A stretch of 64,000 bases of DNA from JAEUPI01 sp046348365 (GTDB lineage Bacteria; Pseudomonadota; Gammaproteobacteria; Burkholderiales; Burkholderiaceae_C). The notes beneath the pieces are model-generated. The model did not search any database, was not told the DNA's origin, and saw nothing but the letters and a program-made list of their open reading frames with translations. The stretch covers positions 434,001-498,000 of the forward strand of contig JAXMEL010000001.1 of assembly GCA_046348365.1 (NCBI GenBank), in the 5' to 3' direction. The position numbers and the translations under genes were made by a program. Below are positions 16,760 through 25,065 of the stretch, piece after piece (the first letter of the stretch is position 1; the number at the start of each line of letters is the position of its first letter).

Positions 16760-16999
16760 ATGCAGTGGCGCGACCGCATCGTGAGCAACCCCGACATCCT
16801 GGTCGGCAAGCCGTCGATCAAGGGCACGCGGATCTCGGTCGAACTGGTTCTCAGCCAACTCGCGCATGGGTGGACGTATGAGATGGTCCTCGAGTCCTAC
16901 CCGCATATCACGCGCGACGACATCCTGGCCTGCATCGGGTTTGCCGCCGAGATGCTGCGCGACCAGCAGCACGCCGCCATGCACAAGGCCGCCACATGA
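16760..16999 (+). CDS. DUF433 family protein (VapB45-like antitoxin)
   Basis: The 79-residue protein is a typical DUF433 member, starting WRDRIVSNPDILVGKPSIKGTRISVELVL and continuing with a helix-turn-helix-like stretch (YEMVLESYPHITRDDILACIGFA). DUF433 proteins are the antitoxin half of modules whose toxin is a DUF5615 PIN-like nuclease, normally overlapping the antitoxin stop. Here an ATG does overlap the stop region (ATGA at 16997), but that frame closes after eight codons, so no toxin is encoded. A GGAGG ribosome site precedes the ATG. It forms a short same-strand unit with the UPF0175-type antitoxin upstream. Confidence 0.88.
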   Translation: MQWRDRIVSNPDILVGKPSIKGTRISVELVLSQLAHGWTYEMVLESYPHITRDDILACIGFAAEMLRDQQHAAMHKAAT

Positions 17000-17082
17000 C
17001 GGCGCCGATGCCGGCCGGCTGACCTTGCTCGCTCGAATCCTTTGCCCGACACTGACCTCTTCATCCGGAAGACGCCAACAAC

Positions 17083-18042
17083 ATGCCGAGCATGTCAACA
17101 CAAAACAAGGTCCGCGTGGCCGTGGTGCAGGCCGGCGCCGTGCCGTTCGATACGCAGGCCTGCGTCGACAAGGCGGTGGCGCTGATCGGCCGCGCGGCCG
17201 CGCAGGGCGCGAAGGTCATCGTCTTTCCCGAAGCCTTCATCGTCGGCTACCCCAAGGGCATGAGCTACGGCCTGGTCATCGGCGCACGCGATCCGGTGGG
17301 CCGCGAGGAATTCCGCGTCTACCTCGAGGCGGCGATCGAGGTGCCCGGCCCCGAAACCCAGCGCCTCGGCGAAGCCGCGGCCGCGCACGGGGCTTACGTG
17401 GTGATGGGCGTGATCGAGCGCGAGGGCGGCACCTGCTACTGCACGGCGCTGTTCTTCGGCCCCGACGGGCAGTTGCTGGGCAAGCACCGCAAGCTGATGC
17501 CGACCGCGCTCGAGCGCATGATCTGGGGCTTCGGCGACGGCTCCACGCTGACCGCGGTCGACAGCCCCTACGGACGCATCGGCTCGGTGATCTGCTGGGA
17601 AAACTACATGCCCATGCTGCGCATGGCGATGTATGCGAAGAACGTGGCCCTGTACTGCGCCCCCACCGCCGACGATCGCGACACGTGGCTGCCGTCGATG
17701 CAGCACGTCGCGCTCGAGGGCCGCTGCTTCGTGCTCACCGCCTGCCAGGTGCTGCGCAAGGGCGACTTCCCGGCCCACGTGCGCGTGTCGCTGGGCGACT
17801 CGGCCGATGCGCTGTTGATGCGCGGCGGCAGCGCCATCGTGAGCCCGCTCGGCAAGGTGCTTGCGGGCCCGGTGTTCGGCGAGGAAACGATCCTCGCCGC
17901 CGAGCTCGATCTGGCCGAGATCGGCCGCGGCAAGTTCGACTTCGACGTGGTGGGCCACTACAGCCGGCCCGACGTGTTCCAGCTGCTCGTCAACGAGGCG
18001 CCGATGGCTGCCGTGAGCACGAAGCGCGAGGGCGGCGGCTGA
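17083..18042 (+). CDS. Nitrilase (C-N hydrolase superfamily)
   Basis: The 319-residue enzyme has the complete nitrilase triad: E50 in FPEAFIVGYP, K137 in GKHRKLMPT and the nucleophile C171 in SVICWENYMP. The FIVGYP and CWENYMP variants and the overall length point to branch-1 true nitrilases (plant NIT4/arylacetonitrilase-like), which turn nitriles directly into acids plus ammonia, rather than to amidases. It is cytoplasmic and probably forms helical oligomers. Two in-frame ATGs (17083 and 17092) are possible; the first is nearer to a GGAAGA ribosome site. No nitrile hydratase, amidase or oxime gene is adjacent. Cyanide hydratase activity cannot be ruled out. Confidence 0.92.
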   Translation: MPSMSTQNKVRVAVVQAGAVPFDTQACVDKAVALIGRAAAQGAKVIVFPEAFIVGYPKGMSYGLVIGARDPVGREEFRVYLEAAIEVPGPETQRLGEAAAAHGAYVVMGVIEREGGTCYCTALFFGPDGQLLGKHRKLMPTALERMIWGFGDGSTLTAVDSPYGRIGSVICWENYMPMLRMAMYAKNVALYCAPTADDRDTWLPSMQHVALEGRCFVLTACQVLRKGDFPAHVRVSLGDSADALLMRGGSAIVSPLGKVLAGPVFGEETILAAELDLAEIGRGKFDFDVVGHYSRPDVFQLLVNEAPMAAVSTKREGGG

Positions 18043-18109
18043 GCGTTCTACGGTGAGCGTGGCGGCCGTGCGCGTCGTGTCCGCCGCGCGTGCGCAGGGG
18101 CGGCCCCGC

Positions 18110-19177
18110 TCAAGCCCCCGCCAACGCCGCCCTCACCCGCTGCATGAAGCCGGGCAGGTGCGCCGACTCGAGCCAGCGCACGACGATCACCGCGTCGAAC
18201 TCGGGCTCGATCCACACGTAGTGCCCGCCGGCGCCGACCATCAGGAACGCGTGCTCCGATGCGCCGGGAAAGTTCTTGCCGCCCACGTTCAGCCACACCA
18301 GCCAGCCGTAGAACGGCGCGATCGCGCAGGGCGTGTGCATCCGCGCTACCCAGGTCGCCGGCAGCAGCGCGCGGCCCTCGTGCCGGCCGCCCGCGAGCAG
18401 CAGCTGCGCGATGCGCGCCTGGTCGCGCGCGCCGATCGACACGCCGGCGCCCCAGTGCGTGCCGCCGGGCACCGAGGGCATGCGCTGCGCGCCGACGTCG
18501 ACCCATGCGTCGTCGTAGGCGCGCCAGGCCCACGCGCTCGTGGCGCCGAGCGGCCGCATCAGCCGCTCGCCGAACACCTCGGGCAGCGGGCGGCCGAACA
18601 GGTGCAGCAGCGCCAGCGAGAGCTGGTTGATGCGCACGTCGTTGTATTCCCAGTAGCTGCCCGGCGCGTGCAGCGGCCGCGCGCCACCCTTCGGCCCGCC
18701 GGCCGGGCGCGGATCGTGCGACACCGTGCGCCAGCGGTCCACCGTGTCGGGAATGCCGAGGCAGGTGCCCTCCCACTCGCTGGTCTGCTCGAGCAGGTGG
18801 CGCCAGCTGATGCCGCGGTTGTGTTCGCTCTCGAAGCCGATGCCCTTCACGCGCGCGAGCACGGGTTCGTCCACGTCGGGGAGCAGGCCGTCGCCGTGCG
18901 CCACGCCGGCCAGCAGCGCGAGGTAGGTCTTGGCGACGGAAAACGTGAGGTCGGCGCGCTCGGGTTCGCCCCAGGCAGCCAGCTCGCGGCCGTGCCGCCA
19001 CACCACGCCGCTGACGCCGCCGCGCGCATGCACCGGCCCGCGCAGCCGGTTATACGGCGGCGGATCCTCGTGGTGCACGCCCCAGCGTGCAGGCTCGGCG
19101 GCGGGGTCGCGCGGCCACGCCACCTCGTGGTCGAGGGCGAACGTGATGGCGTCGGCCATGGCGGGTGACGTGCTCAT
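18110..19177 (-). CDS. Serine hydrolase of the beta-lactamase/class C esterase family
   Basis: The 355-residue protein carries the SxxK motif S80-V-A-K83 (LTFSVAKTYLALLAG) and a later Tyr-Asn pair (SYWEYND), the core of penicillin-binding-protein-like serine hydrolases. Family members include EstB-type esterases, D-aminopeptidases and 6-aminohexanoate-dimer hydrolase; true beta-lactamase activity is not implied. No signal peptide is seen, which favours a cytoplasmic esterase or amidase. The start at 19177 is one of two close ATGs (the other at 19159, MADAITF). It converges with the nitrilase gene, with 67 bases between stops, and is divergent from the toxin-antitoxin pair. Confidence 0.88.
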   Translation of the reverse strand: MSTSPAMADAITFALDHEVAWPRDPAAEPARWGVHHEDPPPYNRLRGPVHARGGVSGVVWRHGRELAAWGEPERADLTFSVAKTYLALLAGVAHGDGLLPDVDEPVLARVKGIGFESEHNRGISWRHLLEQTSEWEGTCLGIPDTVDRWRTVSHDPRPAGGPKGGARPLHAPGSYWEYNDVRINQLSLALLHLFGRPLPEVFGERLMRPLGATSAWAWRAYDDAWVDVGAQRMPSVPGGTHWGAGVSIGARDQARIAQLLLAGGRHEGRALLPATWVARMHTPCAIAPFYGWLVWLNVGGKNFPGASEHAFLMVGAGGHYVWIEPEFDAVIVVRWLESAHLPGFMQRVRAALAGA

Positions 19178-19242
19178 GCCGGCACTGTACGACCACATGG
19201 CGACCATGTGGCGACCGAATGGCCACCCGCGCCGGGGCGGGC

Positions 19243-19248
19243 TACAAT
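19243..19248 (+). promoter_or_regulatory. Candidate -10 element of the Phd/PIN operon
   Basis: TACAAT lies 33 bases upstream of the antitoxin ATG and immediately before the palindromic operator. No convincing -35 hexamer is visible at the expected distance, so this is a prediction from position and match to the sigma-70 consensus only. Confidence 0.4.
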
Positions 19249-19251
19249 CGC

Positions 19252-19267
19252 GTACACAATCGTGTAC
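19252..19267. promoter_or_regulatory. Palindromic operator of the toxin-antitoxin operon
   Basis: GTACAC (19252-19257) and GTGTAC (19262-19267) form a perfect inverted repeat with a 4-base AATC centre, 14 bases before the antitoxin ATG and just downstream of the candidate -10. Phd/YefM antitoxins are known to bind short palindromes with a TGTACA-type core, so this is the probable autorepression site. Confidence 0.65.
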
Positions 19268-19280
19268 CTACTGGAAGGCC

Positions 19281-19613
19281 ATGGATTACATCACCGTGCG
19301 CGAAATGCGCGAAAAGTCCGGCCAGGTGTGGCGGCGCATCGAGGCCGGCGAGGAGATCGTCGTCACGCGCAACGGCAAGCCGTTCGCGCTGCTGCTGCAC
19401 ACCGAGCCTTCGCAGGTCGAGGCCGCGCTGCGGGCGCATCGCGCCGCGCGGCTGGGGCAGCTCGTGCAACGGCTTCAGGCACAGGCCAAGGCGAGCGGCG
19501 CCGATCGCCTGACCGACAAGGAGGTCGGCGCCGAGCGCGACGCCGCACGCCGTGCCCGACGCCCGCGCACCGCCACGCCGCCGCGCCGCACGAATGCTCC
19601 GGGCCGTCGTTGA
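19281..19613 (+). CDS. Type II antitoxin, Phd/YefM family
   Basis: The 110-residue antitoxin starts with the Phd/YefM signature MDYITVREMREKSGQVWRRI and VVTRNGKPFALLL, which forms the DNA-binding and dimerisation domain. It continues with a basic, Arg-rich, probably disordered C-terminal half that would wrap the toxin. The toxin gene starts inside its last codons (20-base overlap), so the pair is translationally coupled. The palindrome 14 bases before its ATG is the likely autoregulatory site. The start ATG directly follows GGAAGG-like purines. The tail after residue 80 is unusually rich in Arg and Pro compared with typical Phd proteins. Confidence 0.88.
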   Translation: MDYITVREMREKSGQVWRRIEAGEEIVVTRNGKPFALLLHTEPSQVEAALRAHRAARLGQLVQRLQAQAKASGADRLTDKEVGAERDAARRARRPRTATPPRRTNAPGRR

Positions 19614-19998
19614 CACCAACGTCCTCGTCTCCGGCCTGTTGAACGCGTCGGGGCCGCCGGGCGCGGTGGTGCACGACATCGTGCGCCAGCGGCTGGAGCC
19701 CGTGGTGTGCGCGCAGGTCATGGCCGAGTACGCGGCCGTGCTGGCGCGCCGGCGCTTCGGGTTCAACCGCGGCGAGGTTCGTGAGCTGCTGTCGCTGATC
19801 GGCCAGCTGGGCACCTGGGCCGACGTGGCGCCCTACACCGGCACGCCGCCGCTGCCCGACCCCGCCGACTGGCCGTTCGTGGCCTGCGCGCTGGCGGCCG
19901 CCTGCCCGCTGATCACCGGCAACGCAAAACACTTCCCGGCGCGGCTGGGGGTGCAGGTCATCACGGCACGGGAGTGGGTGGCACAAGGGCATGCGTAG
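19594..19998 (+). CDS. PIN-domain toxin (putative ribonuclease, COG1569 type)
   Basis: The 134-residue protein is a PIN-fold nuclease. It opens with LRAVVDTNVLVSGLL (catalytic D7), has a central acidic residue in the AEYAAVLARRRF helix, and a later acidic cluster LPDPADWPFVACALAAAC. It ends with ITGNAKHFP, typical of the COG1569 toxin branch. Such toxins cleave RNA and are held inactive by the antitoxin encoded just upstream. The ATG at 19594 overlaps the antitoxin gene by 20 bases and gives the standard N-terminus. An earlier start at 19552 would add an unrelated Arg-rich stretch. Confidence 0.9.
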   Translation: MLRAVVDTNVLVSGLLNASGPPGAVVHDIVRQRLEPVVCAQVMAEYAAVLARRRFGFNRGEVRELLSLIGQLGTWADVAPYTGTPPLPDPADWPFVACALAAACPLITGNAKHFPARLGVQVITAREWVAQGHA

Positions 19999-20035
19999 TG
20001 TTCCGGCGGCGCGGGCCGAGCCACAATCACCGCCC

Positions 20036-20968
20036 ATGAAACGCCCGATCAGCCTCCTCGGCGCCCCCACCGACATCGGCGCCGGCAGCCGCGGCGCCAG
20101 CATGGGCCCCGAGGCGCTGCGCGTGGCGCGGCTGCAGGGCGCGCTGCAGGGCCACGGCCTCGAGGTGCACGACCTCGGCAACCTGGCCGGCCCTGCCAAC
20201 CCGTGGCTGCCGCCGGTCAACGGCTACCGGCACCTGGCCGAGGTGGTGGCGTGGAACCAGATCGTGCACGAGGCCGTGCACGCCGAAGTCGAGGCCGGCC
20301 GCCTGCCGATCCTGCTCGGCGGCGACCATGGCCTGGCCATCGGCTCGATCAGCGCCGTGGCGCGCCATTGCCGCGAGCACGGCAAGCGCCTGCGCGTGCT
20401 GTGGCTCGACGCGCATGCCGACTTCAACACCAACCTGCTCACGCCCAGCGGCAACATCCACGGCATGCCGGTGGCGTGCCTGTGCGGCCACGGCCCGCAG
20501 GAGCTGATCGAGATCGGCGGCGCCGTGCCCGCGCTCAACCCCAGGAGCATCCGCCAGATCGGCATCCGCAGCGTCGACGCCGGCGAGAAGCGCTTCGTGC
20601 ACCAGGTGGGGCTCGAGGTGTTCGACATGCGCTTCATCGACGAGCACGGCATGCGCCATGCGATGGAGCTCGCGCTCGCCACCATCGACACCCACACGCA
20701 CCTGCACGTGAGCTTCGACGTCGACTTCCTCGACCCCGACATCGCGCCCGGCGTCGATACCACGGTGCGCGGCGGCCCCACCTACCGCGAGGCGCAGCTG
20801 TGCATGGAGATGATCGCCGACACCGGCGCGCTCGCCTCGCTCGACGTGATGGAGCTGAACCCTGCGCTCGACGTGCGCAACCGCACGGCCGAGCTGGCGG
20901 TCGATCTCATCGAGAGTCTGTTCGGCAAGAGCACCTTGATGCGCGAGCCCGGCACGGGCCAGCGCTGA
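20036..20968 (+). CDS. rocF: Arginase
   Basis: The 310-residue enzyme is a ureohydrolase that converts L-arginine to ornithine and urea. The binuclear Mn site is complete: GGDHGLAIG near residue 97, DAHADFN near 125 and SFDVDFLDPDIAPG near 228. The TPSGNIHGMP segment after the second motif is the arginase form, not the agmatinase form. It is a cytoplasmic trimer or hexamer in the family. The downstream gene encodes a D-arginine-dehydrogenase-like flavoprotein and starts 10 bases after the stop, so the two are co-transcribed and probably work on amino acids derived from arginine. The ATG at 20036 has only a weak ribosome site. Confidence 0.93.
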   Translation: MKRPISLLGAPTDIGAGSRGASMGPEALRVARLQGALQGHGLEVHDLGNLAGPANPWLPPVNGYRHLAEVVAWNQIVHEAVHAEVEAGRLPILLGGDHGLAIGSISAVARHCREHGKRLRVLWLDAHADFNTNLLTPSGNIHGMPVACLCGHGPQELIEIGGAVPALNPRSIRQIGIRSVDAGEKRFVHQVGLEVFDMRFIDEHGMRHAMELALATIDTHTHLHVSFDVDFLDPDIAPGVDTTVRGGPTYREAQLCMEMIADTGALASLDVMELNPALDVRNRTAELAVDLIESLFGKSTLMREPGTGQR

Positions 20969-20978
20969 CGTGGGTGCC

Positions 20979-22121
20979 ATGAGCGAACCTGAGTTCGACG
21001 CCGCCATCGTCGGCGCCGGCATCGCCGGCGCGTCGTGCGCCTACGAGCTGGCGGCCGATGCGCGCGTGCTGCTGCTCGAGCGCGAGGCGCAGCCCGGCGC
21101 CCACAGCACCGGCCGCAGCGCGGCGATGTTCATGGAGAGCTACGGCCCGGCGCAGGCGCGTGCGCTCACGCGCGCGAGCCGTGCCTTCTACAGCGCGCCG
21201 CCGGCCGGCTTTGCCGAGGTGCCGATCCTCTCGCCGCGCGGCGTGCTCTACGTGGGCTGGCGCGGCCAGGAGGCCGCGCTCGATGCGCTGTGGCATGAGC
21301 TGCAGGCCACCGGCTCGCCGGTGCACCGCATCGGCGCCGACGCGGCGCTCGCGCAGGTGCCGGTGCTGCGGGCCGACGGCCTCGTCGGCGCGATCGCCGA
21401 GCCCGAGGCCACCGACATCGACGTGCATGCGCTGCACCAGGGCTGGCTGCGCGGCCTGCGCCGGCGCGGCGGCACGCTGTGGTGCGATGCCGAGCTGCGC
21501 AGCGCCACGATCACCGGCGGCCACTGGACGATCACGCTCGCCGACGGCCGCAGCGCGCGCTCGCGCACGCTCGTCAACGCCGGCGGTGCCTGGGCCGACG
21601 CGGTGGCCGAGCGCTGCGGCGCACGGCCGCTCGGGTTGCAGCCCAAGCGGCGCAGCGCGTTCACCTTCGCAGCGCCGGCGGGCATCGATGCGCGCGGCTG
21701 GCCCACGGTGGCCGACGTGAGCGAGGGCTGGTACTTCAAGCCCGATGCTGCGCAGCTGCTCGGCTCGCCGGCCAACGCCGACCCGGTGGACGCGCACGAC
21801 GTGATGCCCGAGGAGCTCGACATCGCCATCGGCATCGCCGGCATCGAGGCCGCCACCACGATGACGATCCGCCGCCCCACGCGCACCTGGGCCGGGCTGC
21901 GCACCTTCGCGCCCGACGGCGAGCTGGTGATCGGCTGGGACGCCGAGCGCACCGCTTTCTTCTGGCTCGCCGGCCAGGGCGGCTACGGCATCCAGAGCGC
22001 GGCCGGCGCGGCGCTGCTGGCCGGCGCGCTGTGGCGCGGCGCACCGCTGCCCGAAGCCTTGCGCGCCCAGGGCGTCGCGCCACATGCCATGGCGCCGGCG
22101 CGGTTGCAGCCGCCGCGATAG
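20979..22121 (+). CDS. FAD-dependent D-amino-acid dehydrogenase, DauA (D-arginine dehydrogenase)-like
   Basis: The 380-residue flavoprotein has the N-terminal dinucleotide-binding AIVGAGIAGASCAYEL, and long stretches that match what I remember of Pseudomonas aeruginosa D-arginine dehydrogenase: EREAQPGAHSTGRSAA, LQPKRRSAF, LGSPANADPV and TIRRPTRTWAGLR. The enzyme oxidatively deaminates D-amino acids to 2-oxo acids and passes electrons to an acceptor. Two residues that bind the basic side chain in that enzyme appear changed: the position of His48 is Met (RSAAMFMESYG) and that of Glu87 is Val (LSPRGVLYVG). Substrate preference may therefore have shifted to non-basic D-amino acids. It lies 10 bases after arginase. 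Confidence 0.9.
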   Translation: MSEPEFDAAIVGAGIAGASCAYELAADARVLLLEREAQPGAHSTGRSAAMFMESYGPAQARALTRASRAFYSAPPAGFAEVPILSPRGVLYVGWRGQEAALDALWHELQATGSPVHRIGADAALAQVPVLRADGLVGAIAEPEATDIDVHALHQGWLRGLRRRGGTLWCDAELRSATITGGHWTITLADGRSARSRTLVNAGGAWADAVAERCGARPLGLQPKRRSAFTFAAPAGIDARGWPTVADVSEGWYFKPDAAQLLGSPANADPVDAHDVMPEELDIAIGIAGIEAATTMTIRRPTRTWAGLRTFAPDGELVIGWDAERTAFFWLAGQGGYGIQSAAGAALLAGALWRGAPLPEALRAQGVAPHAMAPARLQPPR

Positions 22122-22257
22122 AGTCGCCGCACACGAGCACGCACGACAAGAGGAGCCGACGACGTGAACCGCCGCCGGTGCTGACGATCCTCAACGCCTC
22201 GGGCGCGGTGACACCATACCGTGCCGGGCGTTGCGACGAACAACCAGGAGACAAGCC

Positions 22258-23667
22258 GTGAATGCATCCGCAGCCGCTTTCGAGGTCACACGCCGGCTGG
22301 CGGCCGGCGCGCTCGTGCTGGGCGTCGGGCCGGCGCTGGCCGCCGGCTTCCAGATCAACGAAACCTCCGGCAGCGGCCTGGGCAATGCCTTCGCCGGCGG
22401 CGCGGCCGAGGCCGAAGATGCCACCACGCTGTGGAGCAACCCGGCCGGCATGTCGCGGCTGGCGTCGCGCCAGGTGGCCGGTGCGATCCACCTCGTCACG
22501 CCGTCGATCAAGTTCCGCAACGACTTCTCCGCCGCCGCCGCGCAGCAATCGCTCGGCAACGACGGCGGCGATGCCGGCGGGCTCAACGTGGTGCCCAACA
22601 TCTACGTCGTGATGCCGCTCGGCCGGCAATGGGCGCTGGGCCTCGGCATCAATGCGCCGTGGGGCCTGGTGACCGACTACGACAGCGGCTGGATCGGCCG
22701 CTTCCAGGCCGACAAGTCCGACATCAAGACCGTCAACATCAACCCGGCGGCGTCGTTGCGCGTCACCGACGCGCTCGCGCTCGGCTTCGGCCTGAACGTG
22801 CAGCGCATCGACGCCACCTTCACCAACCAGGTCAACTACTCGGCGGCGCTGCTGCAGGCCGCCGCGGGCAACGGCATCACGCCGGGCTCGGCCACCTACA
22901 ACGCGATCGCGGCGGCCACGCCGGGGCTGGAATCGAGCGCGCACATCAAGGGCAGCGACTGGGGCTACGGCTGGAACATCGGCGCGCTGTGGGACCTGGG
23001 CCCCAACCGCCGCGTCGGCGTGCACTACCGCTCGGCCATCAGCTACACCGTGAGCGGCGACGTGAGCTTCACCAACCCGACGCCCAGCGTCGGCGGCGCG
23101 CTGGGCCCCACCGTCGCGGCGCTCGCCGCCGGCGTGAACGGCAGCGCGCTGTTCGATTCGGGCGTCACCGCCAAGGTCAAGCTGCCGCCGATCGCCAACC
23201 TGTCGTACTTCGCCGGCATCGGCGAGCGCTGGGAGGTGATGGCCGACGCGCAGTGGACGGGCTGGTCGACGATCAAGGATCTCACCTTCGTGCGCGCCAA
23301 CGGCAGCACGCTGGCCAGCACGCCCGAGAACTTCAAGGACGTCTGGAAGCTCGCCGCCGGCGCGAACTACCGCTACGACGGCAAGTGGCTGCTGCGCGGC
23401 GGCGCGGCGTACGACCAGTCGCCGGTTCAGCGCGAGTACCGCACCCCGCGCCTGCCCGACCATCACCACACCTGGCTGACGGCCGGCGCGCAGTACAAGT
23501 TCGATCCGTCGCTGCGGCTCGACGTCGGCGCCGGCTACGTGTGGGTCAAGCGCGCCGCGATCAACAAGAGCGGCGATCCGCCGAGCGTGCTCGGCTACGG
23601 GCTGCTCAACGGGCAGTACAAGTCCAACGTCACGATCCTGTCGGCGCAGCTGACGGCGAATTTCTAG
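22258..23667 (+). CDS. FadL/TodX-type outer-membrane hydrophobic-compound channel
   Basis: The 469-residue protein is an OMPP1/FadL/TodX beta-barrel, through which long-chain fatty acids or aromatic hydrocarbons cross the outer membrane. A signal peptide ends near residue 30 (GPALAAGFQINE). The mature N-terminus shows the family hatch motif GFQINETSGSGLGNAFAGGAAEAEDATTLWSNPAGMSRL, given here in outline. The chain ends in a C-terminal Phe, as expected for assembly by BAM. A GTG start at 22258 is used because AGGAG lies seven bases before it; no in-frame ATG fits. The next gene encodes a lipase-like lipoprotein, so the two may take up and hydrolyse lipids or esters. Confidence 0.92.
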   Translation: MNASAAAFEVTRRLAAGALVLGVGPALAAGFQINETSGSGLGNAFAGGAAEAEDATTLWSNPAGMSRLASRQVAGAIHLVTPSIKFRNDFSAAAAQQSLGNDGGDAGGLNVVPNIYVVMPLGRQWALGLGINAPWGLVTDYDSGWIGRFQADKSDIKTVNINPAASLRVTDALALGFGLNVQRIDATFTNQVNYSAALLQAAAGNGITPGSATYNAIAAATPGLESSAHIKGSDWGYGWNIGALWDLGPNRRVGVHYRSAISYTVSGDVSFTNPTPSVGGALGPTVAALAAGVNGSALFDSGVTAKVKLPPIANLSYFAGIGERWEVMADAQWTGWSTIKDLTFVRANGSTLASTPENFKDVWKLAAGANYRYDGKWLLRGGAAYDQSPVQREYRTPRLPDHHHTWLTAGAQYKFDPSLRLDVGAGYVWVKRAAINKSGDPPSVLGYGLLNGQYKSNVTILSAQLTANF

Positions 23668-23712
23668 AGCCGGCGCGGGCGCACCGCGCGGCCGAACAAC
23701 AAGGGGACATTC

Positions 23713-25062
23713 ATGAAGCGCATCCGATCCTGGGCTCCGCTCGCGTGGGCCGCATCGCTGCTGGTGGCCTGCGGCGGCGGCGACGACGCCACCACCGAGC
23801 GCGGCGCCATTCTCTCGGCGCAGACGCTCGGCAAGGTGACGATCGCGCAGATCGACGCCAACACCGCCAACTCGGGGCTGCAGCCGCTTTCGGGCACGGC
23901 GGTGTGCGACGTGGAGCTGCGCTACCTGAGCTACATGACGCGCGACCCCGGCGGCGCGCCGGCCAGCGCCACCGCCGGCGTGCTGGTGCCCACCGGCACC
24001 GCGGCCGCGTGCACCGGCGAGCGCCCGGCGGTGCTGTACGCGCACGGCACCACGATGACGCTGACCAAGAACCTGGCCAACGTGTCGTCCGACACCGAGG
24101 GCTTCGTGCTGGCGGCGATGTACGCCGCGCAGGGCTTCGTGGTCGTGGCGCCGAACTATCTGGGCTACGACCGCTCGTCGCTCGGCTATCACCCCTACCT
24201 GCACGCCGAGGCCCAGGCCGCCGACATGATCGACGGCCTGCGCGCCGCCAAGGCGCACCTCGCCGCGACGAGCGCCACCAAGGCCTCGGCCAAGCTGCTC
24301 ATCACCGGCTACTCGCAGGGCGGCCACGTGGCGATGGCCACGCACAAGGTGATCGAGCGCGACCACGCGTCCGAGTTCACCGTCACCGCGTCGGGCCCGA
24401 TGTCGGGGCCGTACAACCTGGTGAAGTTCGTCGACGTCACCGTCGGGCCGGGCCCGATCCCCGGCGGCGCCACGCTGTTCACGCCGCTGCTGATCACCAG
24501 CTACCAGCGCGCCTACGGCAACATCTACACCAACCTCGCCGACGTGTACCAGGCGCCGTACACCAGCGGCGGCGACCGCCTGCTGCCGACCGACACGCCG
24601 ATCGACCAGCTGATCGCGCAGGGCAAGCTGCCCAACGACCCCACGTTCACCAAGCTGTTCGGCAGCGGCGGGCTGCTGAGCGACGCCTTCCGCGCCGCCT
24701 ACCCGACCTCCAAGCTGCGCGCGGCGGCACAGGCCAACACGCTGCTCGGCTGGACACCCAAGCGCCCCAACACGGTGGCGCTGTGCGGCGGCGCGCAGGA
24801 TCCGACGGTGTTCTACTTCAACACCGTCGATCTGCAGGCCGACTTCGCGCAGCGCAGCTTCCTCGCGCCGGCGTGGGATCTCGAGAATCGCGCCACGCTG
24901 CCTGCCGGCACTGCCGGTGACCAGATCTACGGCGGCTTCCAGGCGCAGAAGAGCGCCGCCGGCGCCAACGCCGCGGCGCTGTACCACGGCAGCCTGGTGC
25001 CGCCGTTCTGCACCGCGCTCGTGCGCGGCCTGTACCAGCAGGTGCTGGCCGCCGGGATCTGA
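23713..25062 (+). CDS. Lipase-like alpha/beta-hydrolase lipoprotein
   Basis: The 449-residue protein has a lipoprotein signal (SLLVACGGG, lipid-modified C20) followed by an alpha/beta-hydrolase. The oxyanion region LYAHGTTM lies near residue 113, and the nucleophile is S201 in GYSQGGH. The overall layout resembles secretory (LIP-type) lipases and tannase-like esterases. Cysteines near positions 60, 97, 358 and 434 could form disulfides. It should be anchored at the outer membrane and hydrolyse esters or triacylglycerols. It lies 45 bases after the FadL-type channel, in the same direction, which suggests a lipid hydrolysis and uptake pair. The acid and histidine of the triad were not assigned with confidence. 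Confidence 0.88.
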   Translation: MKRIRSWAPLAWAASLLVACGGGDDATTERGAILSAQTLGKVTIAQIDANTANSGLQPLSGTAVCDVELRYLSYMTRDPGGAPASATAGVLVPTGTAAACTGERPAVLYAHGTTMTLTKNLANVSSDTEGFVLAAMYAAQGFVVVAPNYLGYDRSSLGYHPYLHAEAQAADMIDGLRAAKAHLAATSATKASAKLLITGYSQGGHVAMATHKVIERDHASEFTVTASGPMSGPYNLVKFVDVTVGPGPIPGGATLFTPLLITSYQRAYGNIYTNLADVYQAPYTSGGDRLLPTDTPIDQLIAQGKLPNDPTFTKLFGSGGLLSDAFRAAYPTSKLRAAAQANTLLGWTPKRPNTVALCGGAQDPTVFYFNTVDLQADFAQRSFLAPAWDLENRATLPAGTAGDQIYGGFQAQKSAAGANAAALYHGSLVPPFCTALVRGLYQQVLAAGI

Positions 25063-25065
25063 GCC

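Noticed and set aside
18110..19177. True beta-lactamase / antibiotic resistance gene
   Set aside because: Only the general SxxK and Tyr-Asn elements are present and there is no signal peptide, which fits cytoplasmic esterases of the same fold better.
21736..24987. Open frame of over 1000 codons on the minus strand opposite the flavoprotein, FadL and lipase genes
   Set aside because: All three plus-strand genes show family motifs and signal peptides; the antisense frame is compositionally a shadow.
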